Both the position numbers and the translations under genes were made by a program. Shown one piece after another: positions 43,483 through 55,251 of a stretch of DNA of 64,000 bases; position 1 is the first letter of the stretch, and each line of letters begins with the position of its first letter. The stretch comes from Holtermannia corniformis (taxonomy: Eukaryota; Basidiomycota; Tremellomycetes; Holtermanniales), in NCBI GenBank assembly GCA_001599935.1, contig BCIJ01000043.1, positions 1 through 64,000 on the forward strand, given 5' to 3'. The notes beneath the pieces were generated by a model. That model did not search any database, had not been told where the DNA came from, and worked only from the letters and a program-made list of their open reading frames with translations.

Positions 43483-45261
43483 ATGTCGCTCGAGTACGGC
43501 GCAAAGCGGTTCGAGCTCGACGTGGACGAGAAGGAAGCAGAGCAAGCGCAGGATGAGCCGGAATCGGTCGACGCGATCAAGGCGCGCTTTACGGCCGTGC
43601 AGGAGAAGCAGCTCCTCCGGCGGGTCGACGCGCGCTTGCTGCCGCTCCTGATCCTCGCCTACCTCCTCAAGAATCTCGACGTCAACGTGGGTACGCTTCA
43701 TGTGCGCCGAGCTGATCGCAGTCGATTTCCAATGTCAAAGTGATTGCGTCCGGCAAGCCGACCAACATCCTCAAGGAACTCGACATTACGGCCGACTATT
43801 ACGCGTGGACAAGCACAATCTACTACATCCCGTTCATCCTGGCCGAGATCCCGTCGAATCTGCTGCTAAAGAGGGTCACCCCGAGGATCCATGTTCTACG
43901 CATCGTCATCCTCTGGTCGATTGCGGCGGCGTGCCACGCTGCCGCTTTCAACGGTGCGGGCTTGTTGACCGCTCGGTTCTTCCTCGGTCTGTTCGAGGCC
44001 GGCCTGTACCCTGGTATCCTCCTCCACGTCGTCTACTTTTACCGCCCTGACGAGGTTGCGGTGCGCATGTCGATCCTCGGGCTGCTCGGCCAGTTTTCCG
44101 GCATCATCTCGGCCCTGATTGCATACGGAATCGAGAATATCGATGGCCACGGCGGGCTGAGCGCGTGGCGGTGGATGTAAGTGCACAGCCCGCGATCGCG
44201 CTGACATTCAGGTTCTTGATCGGTTCGTGCTGCTCGGGTGAACCCCGCTGACCTCCAGAGGGCCTCGCCGGTCTTGTCCTCGCCGTGCCAATCTATTTCT
44301 ACCTTCCAAACTGTGAGTCGACGTTTGGCGATTGCGCTGACAGCAGTCCCCGACACGGCCACGTTCCTGACTCCCGACGAGCGCCGGTTCCTCGTCGCGC
44401 GCTTGCCACCCAACGCTGCGCGCTCGACCGATGCAGACTTTGACTCCCAGGGGATCCGCGACGCACTCAAGGACCCGCTGCTGTACGGCTTTACCGCCAT
44501 GCAGCTGTTCTCCAACCTCGGCGCGGTCGGATTGTGAGTCGCGCGGCGCACGACACTGCTGACGGCAGGTCGTTTTGGCTTCCGAGCATCATTGCGAGCT
44601 TTGGCTTTACGACGACGCAGCGGTCGCAGCTTTGTACGTTGCACTCGAGTGACGGCGCTGACGGCAGTGAACATCCCCCCCGCAGTGCTTGGGATCGGGT
44701 TCACCATCCTGTTTTCGTACATGTCCGACAGGACTTTTAGCATCCCCCGACCGGTGCGTGGGCGCGCTCTTAACCCAGCTGACGCCGCAGTGGTACGGCA
44801 TCTTCTCCAAGCTCGTCGCGATCGGTGCGTTTATCGGCCTCGTGACGGTCACGAGCAAACCGGCGCTGTACGCTCTCATCATCATTGCGACCGTCGGGTC
44901 CAGCGCGTTTTTCGCCATCCTGATGCCCTGGCGCTCGCAATCGCTGACCGGCTCGACCAACGCCGCGTTTGCATTTGCGTTTCAGAACAGCATCGCCCAG
45001 CTGTCTGGCGTGATCGGTGAGTCGCGGTCGTCACGGGCAAGCTGACGACCAGGCCCGCAAATCTACCGTGCAAAGTACGCGCCGCGATACACGGTCCCGT
45101 ACATTGTCTGCATCGTCTTCCTCGTCGTCTCGTTGATTGCCGTGCTCGCGACCTGGTGGCTTTCGGCCCCGCTCGAAAGGGAGACGCGCCGTGTGGCCAA
45201 GATTCGCTACCAGGAGGGCAAGCGGACCGGCGGGATTGCCCAGGACGAGGTCAGGTTGTAG
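43483..45261 (+). CDS. MFS permease, DAL5/TNA1 (anion:cation symporter) type
   Basis: Plasma-membrane symporter of the allantoate/nicotinate/vitamin permease family. The start at 43483 gives an acidic cytosolic head, then RVDARLLPLLILAYLLKNLD, the canonical family helix 1 in which LDR is usual but LD-V is seen here because an intron follows. TSTIYYIPFILAEIPSNLLL and LTARFFLGLFEAGLYPGIL are typical helix 2-4 motifs. A later segment NAAFAFAFQNSIAQLSGVIG and IYRAKYAPRYTVPYIVCI complete the fold, ending KRTGGIAQDEVRL. About eight introns interrupt the second half. The substrate cannot be predicted. An organic acid or vitamin is likely for the family. Confidence 0.88.
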
Positions 45262-46278
45262 GGTAGAGTGGTGGCCAGGGCTAGGTGGATGCATCACGTA
45301 GGCTGCGACCTGTTGGTCTGGGGTGTCCCGATTGACTCTGATGTCCCTTGGCCAACACGACTCGGTCCTCGAATCAGTACGCTTGTTCAAGCATCAGCCG
45401 TCGCCACGCTCCGCAAAAGCTGTAGCTTTGTCCTTGCGCCCGCCCGGGGTTATAGGGTCGATGATCGGGGAGATAGCAAGGGAGGGGATCAGATTGAGTT
45501 GCTCAGCGCCCGAGTCCACCTTGGAGGTTTGCGAGAGGTGTACAGTGGGGAACTGGGAAACGAGAGATTGGCTCGTCGAGTTGAATGCTGGTGTGAACGC
45601 TGCTCGATGATACAGTGTGAGAGTAGTTGGGTGTCGTGGGTCATTGATTCATTCGCTGCGGTGCATCACGGATGGATACTGAAGCGAACGGCGCTGGGTG
45701 GCTGCGACCGTCAGCTCTGGTGAACAGACGTGCACGGGCTGACCTCGAGCTACTCGCCGCGTGCAAATCCAAGCAGTCCACCTCATCAAGACCGATTTGT
45801 GCGCTCGAGCAGCCTCATTAGCCATAAACAGCGCTATAGGCGTCCCGTCAGCCACCATGTGTACGACGCTCGACTCTCGACGCGATCTGTCGAAGAGTGC
45901 GTTCCTTTGTCCAGCAACCTGGCGGAGCGACCGATGGTTCTCTTCCACTGGGACGGACCCTACCGATCCACCCACTGCCTTGTCAGCATCTTGATGGGCA
46001 CAAGCTGGTTGGTCGTCAGTGGTGAGCCAGTCGATTACAAACCGGTTGTAATCGATCTCAGCCGAATCCTAATATACTACAAAACTCGTCAAGTACATTA
46101 CAAATCAATCCTAATCAGCATCTCAACATACCGAGACAAACAAGGCTGCCTTTGCCATCAAACACAACGACGACGACGCAAAGAGCACCGAACACGCTGG
46201 CGAGGCTGCAGCCGACCGAGGACGACGTCGTGTGCATACTACACCACTGGAAAGACGCATCTGCCATCACCCCACGCC
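45262..46278. other. Gene-poor stretch before the RasGAP gene
   Basis: About 1 kb without a supported gene. Base composition becomes more AT-rich at 46030-46140, just upstream of the RasGAP start, as expected for a promoter and leader. No motif is recognised. Confidence 0.5.
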
Positions 46279-48918
46279 ATGTCAATGGTCGACCCCCCCT
46301 TGGGCTCGCCCTCGGGCTCGATCTCGTCTGCGCGCAGGCTCACCAACAGGATGACGAACCGGTACTCTGTCACTGCCATGTACAGCCTGGCAGCAGAGCA
46401 GGACGTCGAGGTCGAGGATGAGCTCGCGAGGGGTAAGTGCCGCTCGCATCAGCACGACTGACATGCAGCCCAGAAGAAGCTACGCGAGCTCAAGGCGCGC
46501 ATCTCGGCCCAGTCAAAGAAGAACTTTGTGCTCGAGCGCGACGTACGCTACCTCGACTCGCGGATCGCCTTGTTGATCCAGAACCGGATGGCGGCGGACG
46601 AGGTGGGTCTGTGTCGTGAGATGTGGCTGACGGCAGCAACGCGAGGTCGCGCAGACGCTCGAAGAGGTCGACCCGAGCGAAGGCGTGTACCCAGACGACA
46701 AGAAGATGACGGTACGTGACCGTCCTTTGCGCCGACGCTGACGTCCTTTAGCAATACGCCAACCTGTTCTTCCTCCTCCAGTCCGAACCACGCCATGTCG
46801 CCAGCCTCTGCCGGCTCGTATCCCTCGCCGAGATCGACACGCTGCTCCAGACGGTCATGTTTACGCTCTACGGCAACCAATACGAGTCGAGGGAGGAGCA
46901 CCTGCTGTTGACAATGTTTCAGGTGGGTGCGCCTGGATGCGAGCGGCTAATGTCAGTCGGTGCTGTCTGCCCAGTTTGAAATGGCGACCGAGTTTGGGAG
47001 CTTGCTGCGCGCCAATACGCCCGTGTCGAGGATGATGACGACGTACACTCGGCGTGGACCCGGTCAAAGCTACCTCAAGAGCGTGCTGGCCGAACGGATC
47101 AACAGCCTGATCGAGCACAAGGACCTCAACCTCGAGATCAACCCGCTCAAGGTGTATGAGCAAATGATACAGCAAATTGAAGACGACGCTGGCACGTTGC
47201 CGCCGAATCTGCCGCGCGGGGTGCATCCAGACGTCGCCGCCGCCAATGCCGACGTGCAGGCCATCATCCAACCGCGCCTGGCCATGCTGATGGAGATTGC
47301 AAACTCGTTCTTGACGACGATTATCGAGAGCATGGAGACGGTGCCGTATGGGATCCGGTGGATCTGCAAGCAGATCCGGTCGTTGACGAGGGTAAGTCGT
47401 ATCGCTTGATCGCGCTGACGGCAGCGCAAATACCCCGACGTAACCGACTCGGCGCTCTCGTCGCTCATCGGCGGCTTTTTCTTCCTGCGCTTTATCAACC
47501 CGGCGATTGTCACGCCGCAGGCATACATGCTGGTCGACGGCGTCCCGGCCAAGCACCCGCGGAGAACTCTGACTTTGGTGGGTCACTAGCCGACTGGCGC
47601 CGCTAACTCGCGCAGATTGCGAAAATGCTCCAAAACCTGTCCAACGTGCGCACGACGACAAAGGAGCAGTACATGACCTCGCTCAACCCGTTTGTCGACT
47701 CGAACCGGGTGCGGATCAGCGTCTTTCTCAACACGCTGTGCGACGTGGGCGACTTTTACGAAACGCTCGAGCTGGATCAATACCTTGCGCTGTCGAAAAA
47801 GGATCTGCAGATCAACATTACCCTCAACGAGCTGTACAACACGCACCAGCTGTTGATGCAGCACAAGGATACACTGTCGCCGAATGACAAACAACACCTG
47901 CATATTCTGCTGGACGACCTCGGCGCCGCGCCGCCTCAAGTTCCCCGCAAGGAGAACCGGGCGATCGACCTGCCACTGTATTCACGATGGGAGACGCCGA
48001 TCCACGACCTGACGACGGCCCTGCTCTCGGAGAACAATGTGACTCACAACGACGTGCTCTACCTCGAGGCCAAGGCGATCCTCGTCCAGCTCTTGCGCTC
48101 CATTCCCCATCTCGCCGAGCGCCGGCCGATCAACGTTCCTGCGCTGGTCGAACGCGCTGCCACTGCCAAAGACGCCATGCTCGTCCGTCGCGGGATCAAA
48201 GTCAAGGAGATGCTGCGCGAGCTCGAAGAAGCACGCGTGCTCGACCCCGCCGACGAGTACAAGCTGCTGCGCGAGGAGATTGCGACCGAGCTGCAGCACC
48301 TCGGCAACATGCGGGAAAAGGTCGTGCTGGAGAACCGGTCGCTCGAGGCCGTGTACAAGACAATCTGCGACCACAATGCCTATCTCCGATCCCAGCTCGA
48401 GCAGTACAAAGCGTACCTCGCGAATGTGCGCGCGACGACCGACCGCGGGGCCAGTGGCGTCGGCGTCCTCGCAGTCAACGGCAAGGAGAAGAAGCCGGCA
48501 AAGTCGACCGTGCTCGGTCCGTACCGGTTCACCCACACCCAGTTTGAAAAAGAGGGCATCATTGTCGAATCAAACGTGCCGGAGAATCGGTGAGCTCGTT
48601 TCGCTCGACCGCGCTGACGCCAGCCGCGCATCCATCTACTTTACCATCCTCTCGCCCAACACGGGCGCCTACATCATCGCTCTCTTTTTCAAAGGGCGCG
48701 ACAAGCCGATCCTCGAGATGGATCTCAAGATTGATGATCTGCTCGAAAAGGTATGTGCGTGTGCGACGACCCCGCTGACGGCAGCAAAACAACCCGGGCG
48801 AGAACCTCGACCTCGAGTATGTGCAGCTCAACGTGCCAAAGGTGCTCGCGCTTTTGAACAAGGTGGGTTTGGCTTTGGCGGATGAGGCTGACGGCAGTTG
48901 TTTGGCAAGCGCAAGTAG
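46279..48918 (+). CDS. Ras GTPase-activating protein with RasGAP_C (Gap1/IQGAP-like)
   Basis: Stimulates GTP hydrolysis by Ras. The start at 46279 gives MSMVDPPLG, followed by a helical segment ([21 protein letters not shown]). The GAP domain includes [15 protein letters not shown] text ([15 protein letters not shown]), [14 protein letters not shown] and the [13 protein letters not shown] block; the arginine of the latter is the family FLRxxxPA motif. A RasGAP C-terminal domain follows ([20 protein letters not shown], coiled coil) and the protein ends VLALLNKLFGKRK. There is no calponin, WW or IQ region, so the layout matches S. pombe Gap1 rather than full IQGAP. Eight or so short introns. 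Confidence 0.88.
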
Positions 48919-49164
48919 CCGGCTGGTCCGGTCCGTATGCATGTTTATAATCGCTCTATGTGAGTTGCAGTTAGTGTGGGCTCAGTCCGGTCCAAGTCGA
49001 CTTGCGTGCGGTCACCAGTCATTTGCCCGTGTCCGTCCGGCAACGATTGCTCTTGCCGATGATCAGTTGGATGTACGCCAGTGCTTCCTCGGCGTCAAGG
49101 ACTGAATCAGGGACCAACCGCACGCCTCGCACCTCTATGCATCGCTCTACGCGCTCTAACGCGA

Positions 49165-51616
49165 CTAGACCTTTTCGGCGTGCTGGACGTCGCCGCCCTG
49201 CGGCTTGTACGACTGCTTGGCCTCGATCGCCTTGCGGTCGCCGATCTGCATCGCTACGAGGCATCAGCCGTATCCCACTTGCCTGGCCAAGCTTACCGTG
49301 GTACAGCTCGGGATCGGTACGCTCAATCTCCTTGAGGTCGCGCTCCTGGTTGTGGACCCAGATACTGTCGCTCAGGAAGAGAATGTCAATCTGTTCAAGC
49401 GAGCGGCCGGCCGTTTCGGGGTCTGGGCAGTTAGCGCGGCTCGGAGGAGCGTGAGGGACGTACACAGGAAGTAGACGTATGGGATGGACGCAAAGTTGAG
49501 CAAGCCGAACAAGATAAATGTGTAGAACGTTATCGAAGTGAACAGGAATGGCGCGATCTCTGTGACCACACCGTTGCCAATGCTCCACTGCGCGAGTGAG
49601 TGGTGTTCAAGATTTCGAAAAACAACTCACCCCCAGAACCGAGACGGCCCCTCCCTTTGCGCGAACGAACAAGGGGAACACCTCTGTGGGATAGAGCCAC
49701 GGCACCGTGAGCCATGTAGCGCCAAACGTCGACGTATAGACAAAGGTGAACGTCGCGACGACGGCACCCCATTTGGCGGAAACGTCATCAGAGGCGGTTG
49801 TGACGAAGCGCGCTCCAACGCCGGCAAGAATCAACGCCGTTCCCATGACAAAAGCGCCCCCTGCGACGTCAGCGCGTTCAAGCGGTCCCAGGACATACAG
49901 AACAGGGTCAGGCGACGACCGACACGGTCGAGTGTGAAGACGGCAACGAGGACGGAGACAGCATAGGCGATATCGTTGATGCCAGAGAGTAGGTCTGCCT
50001 TGTACGCGCTGTAGCCGGCCTGTTGGAAGACTGAAGGCATCAGCGGGAACACTTCAGAACGTGCACTCACCAGTCGGCGCAAAGACGGTGACTTGAGCTG
50101 TCAGTACGAGCCACGCGCAATCTCTGATCCTCACCGACTCCTGAGGGACGTCAGCACGTTCTCTCGGCGCTAATCAAGACAAACCAATTCCTGTCAGCTC
50201 CTGTACGACCTGTAGCCCAATCACAAGCCATGTCCGGCGCAAAAGATGGAACATGTCTTTGCCATGTTTCTTCGAGTCGCCACCGAAAAGCATCGAGCGG
50301 TAGTTGTTCAGGTGGGCCTCGCGACGCTCGAGATCGACGACCTCCATGATCTGAGCCGTTAGTCTTGCACGCGGTGGCGGTGTCACTTACGTCGTACATT
50401 TCCGAGTTGACGGCCTCGTCGTCCTCGTTGGCGTCGGACGTTCGCAGGACACTGACTGTCAGCCTGTCCGGTCTCCCGAGACTTACGCTAGGACGTGTCG
50501 AGCCTCGTCGACCCTGCCGACCTTGGCAAGCCAACGCGGGCTTTCTGGGAAGAAGGGTAGGGTCATGAGCAGGATCAAAAGGAAGACGATTTGGAACGCG
50601 AGGGCTGTATGTCAGTGACACCAAGCTTTGGGGACCTACGGAAACGCCAGACAAAGCCCTGGGACCGTCCAGAGTAGTACTTGAGGCCGAATTCAAGCCA
50701 GTAGGCCACTGCGAGACCTATGATATTGAGGAAGAACTGATGTCAGCGGGTGACCAAGTGTTGCGACTCACCTCAAAGCCGAGGATCGCACCGCGCGCGT
50801 CGTGGGTTGACACTTCCGAGCTGTAGACGGGTATCAAAGCGTTGAGAGCGCCCTGAGGTCAGTTGGGTCGAAAATTGAGCACTCACAGTCCCAAGACCGG
50901 TCACGACACGGGCAAAACACATCCACGCTGCCACGTCAGTTTTCGCAACCCGTACTTGCCACTCACTGATGTGCTGGGCAGACGACTGGAACGCGGCGCC
51001 GATGATGGCGATCACACAGGCGAGCAGTGTTGTTCTGATCCGACCAATCTCGTCGCCGAGCCATCCGCCGACCAAGCCTCCGATCAGGGTACCGCCGTAG
51101 TACACTGCGACGATACCACCAATGGCAGCCGAGTCACGCTGCGTCTCGGGGGACGAGTTGACGCCCATGAGAGACTGCCGTCAGCTTGGTACGTCAAGCA
51201 TGACCTACCTTGTATTCCGGCGTGTTGTTGACGCCCGACATGACACCCTGGTCGTACCCGTAGCTGCCGTTAGCGCTTGCAATGTCAAACAGAACGTACA
51301 AAAGAATGGCCAACCCGCCAACCGCCTGGATCGCCCAGAGCATCGCCTTGCCCTTCAACGGGATCTGATAGCGCGCATTGTACCCTCCCGGGATCCAGCC
51401 GTGCCACTTTGCAGGCTCGACCGCCGGCGTCGAGGGGATGAACACTCGCCTGCCTCGCTCATCAACCTGCGGCCCAAACCCGTCCTCGCGAAACTTGTCG
51501 CCGTGGTAGCCTTGCGACGCTGGCAGGGTATCATACCGCGTCGCATGCGGCCGCTTGGGCTTTGGCGTCGTCGGGCGCGACCCAACGGGCGTATTGGTCG
51601 CTGTGAGGTCGTCCAT
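49165..51616 (-). CDS. Sugar transporter, MFS
   Basis: Hexose/polyol-type sugar:H+ symporter. The start at 51616 gives a long cytosolic head with the basic and proline-rich stretch SRPTTPKPKRPHATRYD. Helix 1 leads to GYDQGVMSGV. Conserved motifs follow: GGWLGDEIGR (GRR-like loop), FPESPRWLAKVGR, GLQVVQELTGIGL, TLDRVGRRL and PETAGRSLEQID. The tail carries AIEAKQSYKPQG and stops at 49165. About a dozen introns of normal size interrupt it. Substrate specificity is not visible from the sequence. Confidence 0.9.
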
Positions 51617-52240
51617 GATGGGGATGTGGGCACCAAGGGGCTAGCTTATAAATCGCTGGGGCCGCTTGGAGTTTTCCTCGCCCCGCGTCATCCCTGACGT
51701 CTTGGCGGCTAATTGCGGACCGCGTGTGCATGTGCATGTGGTCCGCGTGTGCACTTGGCATGGCAAGGTTTGCATTGCTGAAGGGCAAGGCCGGAAGGAA
51801 GCCACCGGCGATTCGCAACAGGCAACGGTCCACTGTCGCAGAGGACACTCGGGTCATGATCGTCCATATCCCCGGCTGCTCACGGCCAGGACAAGCCAGT
51901 CCTTTCCTCAGGGAGCGTCGTTCCAGAAGCTCAAGTGCTGACGCCACCGGATCACACGCGGACACGATCGCCGCGCTTATGCCGTCGGTCGACCGTGTTT
52001 CGCCCGACGTGTCGGCTGCGCTTGGACGTGAGGTATGTCTGCCGGCTGCTCTATGAACACCATGGCAGTATGGTCTCATATGCTCAGGCTGTAAGTAGAC
52101 AGAGCGTGCATGCTGTTAACAACTCGGCGAGCCTGCGGGCCTATCCGCAAGCCTATTATGTCGCCGCGGCGTTATGTTAGTAGGGTTAAGCCGCCGACTT
52201 CTTCCCGGCTTGACCCAGACTGTTATCATCCACAACGACC
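51617..52240. other. Divergent promoter of the sugar transporter and SHR3
   Basis: About 620 nt without a supported gene. Short frames overlap without splice support. No strong motif was seen. Confidence 0.5.
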
Positions 52241-54785
52241 ATGGGCTTTCTGCAATCCATCGTGCTCGGCTCGACCTCGTTCCTCTTGGGCATGGTGTTT
52301 GTCTCCCAGGTGGTACGTTTGATCACTCTTGTCGCTCCGAGCTGATCGCCAGGTCGACATCCCGCTGCTCTACCTCCCGTTGACCGACACGGCCCTGGCC
52401 AACGGCTACGTGTACTATGCGTTCTGGTGGGAGGCTCCTGGTGCTGTCAAGGTGGGTGCACTCTGCTGGTTCGAGCTAACCCCAGGCGCTCTTCCACGTC
52501 GCCCTCGGCCTCCCGCTCGTCGCATTGATCGGCAAGCTGCACAAGTGGACAGAGTCGGCAATGTTCTTTGACGGCTCGAGCATTGGTAGGTGCTCCTGAT
52601 GCGACCCAGCTGACAGGCAGTGCTCCAGCTGGCCACGATCGTACTCTACCTCTCGGTCCACATCCCGTCGATGCGCACATTCTGTACGTCCAGTTGAGAC
52701 GAGCCAAGCTGATCAGTAGTGCCGGAATCCACCACCACGACATCGTTCTCCATCCTGCCGCCGCCGGCTCCGCGCGAGACACCGGCCACAGACGATGAGA
52801 AGAGCGAGGCGCTCAGGGTGCTGGCTGCCGGGAACGCGTTGATCGCACTGGTGAGTCGCTTAAGCTGGGACGAGCTTGGATGGGTATTCGTTGCACTGCA
52901 TTCGTCGCGTCTGCTAGGTGAGACATCACGAGCGGTGTCTGCTCAGATACCCTCATGCGCATACTCAATGCAGACGCCGATCGCGCGACATGGTAGCAAT
53001 CTCGCTTTGGACCGCCTCTCGCCGCGGTATCACGCTTCCAGCTCCATGGCAATCATATCGGATACCCCGCGTGCGTGCTCCAAGCAACCCGTCGCGGCCT
53101 GCCGTCATTGTCGCTATCAGATTGTACATGTTCTGTATTGCCGTTTTGCTGACTGCAGGCCGCGACGCTTGCCGCAACATGCTGCTACGTCGTATTGCTG
53201 TACCTGTCACAAGCTCGATTTTCGCCGCGGTACAACGCGGCAGAGGTCGGCTCGAGCATAGGCGTCGCATCGCGGCAGTCAATGGAATCGCAGCTGACTT
53301 CCTCGAACCTCTTGATTTTGCGACAAGTACTGTTTTGCATTCAGTGTGACGTGATTGACGCCTAGAGACGTCTCTGCGATGCGTACTCCCTGTCAAAGTC
53401 GTATACCCGCATCGCATCTATGGGTCCATACTCTTGTGCAGAGCACCACTGCGCGGGGAGGTATCGTACCGTAGATGAGAATCATGCGTCGTAGCGGCGC
53501 GTCATTACATTGTTCGCGATCGTCACTCAGTCCCGTCGCATTCGCCCGAGGATTGGCCATGCACATCGCAATTCCTCGGTCGGGTACGCATTTCGCGGGC
53601 AACCGTATCGTTCAGTCAGTGTAACTTGGAGGGCGTCAAATCGGGTTTGGCAAAGCGTCATCTTTGCCTGCGTCGTGCCACTTGTCCACAGACGGCAGCT
53701 CCATGCGCTTCGGCAGGCAAAGTGGGTGACGCATATCATCTCTACGCCGGTGCTGTTTCTTCACGACCCATGGCCACGACAACCGGTGTCAGACGCCTAA
53801 AGAGGTCCGAGTTCGACCTCCAGTGGGCCTCGATGACCAGTGTGTTCTCGCTGCTCGCACGCTTGTTCAGGCGCTCGTATGGATATCAATCTGCCACCAG
53901 TCTAGCAAGCTAGGGTAATGCCAAGTGTTGACTGAGATGACCGTCCCTTCGTCCGGCGGACTTTGCGGTCTCCCGATTACGCCCGATCTAATGTCGCGCG
54001 TCGCTGGCCGTCGCTAGAATCGCTGTCGCTGCTCTGCGCTTGATCCTCAGATCAGCGGCTGCTTTCCCAGTGCGCCTCGGTCACGTCAATGGCTTTGCTA
54101 GCTGGGCCAGGTAAGGTGGCGACACCACACTAGCGTCTTTCCTGCGCGTCCGGCGCAGTTGCACCTTGTATAACACATGATTCGACTGTAGCCTCCCCGC
54201 TTGAAGCTGTCGAAGGACCGGGCGATACGTACGTTGCCTGGTCGATCTGCCGCCTGCTCGAGCGGTATAGTCCTGCTACCTTGCAAATGATCAAACCCGT
54301 CACGGCAGCGAACACGTGCAGAGGCTGGCTGCGACAATACAGATTGCGAGTGCATACGCGGCCGCTGCTGTGCTTCGAATGCCCGCCAATGCCATCAGAC
54401 TCATGACGCTAGTAGCCGCGGTTAACGCTGCTCAAGGCGGGTATCGAACGGAGGCCCAACGAGCGAACCCAAACCTTGCGGGACAGTGTTTACGCTCAGT
54501 CTCAATGGCGGACTTTAGATCGCAGTCCTTGGACGCTAGCACCTGAGCATGTTGCGCTTGCTCAAGCTCTGCGATTCACGTTGGGCTCCTTTGCGTCTGT
54601 GCTTGTCCTCATCCGCTCGTCGCCCTCCCTGCCTTACGCCGACGCCATACACTAGCTGACAACCCCAGTGCCTCGTCGGCATCCTCTTCATGCAGGTCGG
54701 GCAAGAATACGCTCGCCGGTCCGAGGACAAGGAGCAGAGGCTGCTTGACGAGGCGCACGCGGCCGCTGCCAAGAAGGATCTGTAG
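52241..54785 (+). CDS. SHR3: ER packaging chaperone SHR3
   Basis: ER membrane chaperone needed for folding and COPII export of amino-acid permeases. The start at 52241 gives MGFLQSIVLGSTSFLLGMVF, helix 1. After short introns follow YVYYAFWWEAPGAVK, ALFHVALGLPLVALIGKLHKW, ESAMFFDGSSI and LATIVLYLSVHIPSMRT, matching the Shr3 four-helix pattern. A linker (ETPATDDEKSEALRVLAAGN) ends at NALIAL|. The next exon, 54669-54785, supplies CLVGILFMQVGQEYARR and the charged coiled tail ending AAAAKKDL. Both sides of that junction are phase 0, so the 1.8-kb gap is read as one intron. The alternative, a gene truncated at its third quarter with an unrelated exon downstream, is less likely because GQEYAR belongs to the family C-terminus. 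Confidence 0.8.
52851..54668 (+). other. Giant intron (1818 nt) in SHR3
   Basis: It begins GTGAGT directly after a codon boundary and ends CTAGCTGACAACCCCAG, a normal branch and acceptor. Introns elsewhere in this gene are about 45 nt. Inside, no recognisable protein, tRNA or transposon end was seen. Frames are short and Arg/Ser-rich. The interior may be an inserted and decayed element. Confidence 0.7.
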
Positions 54786-55251
54786 GGTCGACGTGGATGC
54801 AAACCTTGGGCTCGGTGCGTTGGCTTTGGTCATCTGACAGTCGGATGCGGCAGTGCTAATGCAGGTCCGGTGATTCTTTGCCACAAGCTGAGGCGCCTGA
54901 TGAAAGCTGACCCTTGCAGTCTTCAAGGTAATAGCGGTCACCGATGAATCGATGACGCGACCTGATGTTCAGAACACAGCTGTCAAGCTACTGACGAGCC
55001 GCGCTTTGCTCAAAGCCTTCATCCCGGCCTGCAACTTGTTCGGCATCGGGGAGGCTTACTCGTGTCTAGGTCGTCACCAAAGATCTCCGTCGCCGCGATG
55101 CCACACTAACCCTGACGCGTTGGATGACTCGGAGGATCAAGCACGACACAGTCCGGACATTCACGGGTGAGTCTGGCATCTCACCACGAGGCGTATGACA
55201 GCTAAAGTGTTCACAGGTCACCTGCCGCTGTACAGACAATGTCCTACAAAC
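54786..55251. other. Intergenic stretch between SHR3 and the coiled-coil family
   Basis: About 470 nt with no supported gene. It separates the housekeeping block from the lineage-specific right flank. Confidence 0.5.

Noticed and set aside
53165..53415. A protein gene or transposon inside the SHR3 intron
   Set aside because: Frames are short and Arg/Ser-rich, with no transposase, integrase or reverse-transcriptase motif and no terminal repeats that I could see.
54430..54470. tRNA-like GGGTATCGAACGGAGG segment
   Set aside because: It resembles a T-arm but I could not pair an acceptor stem or find D- and anticodon arms around it.
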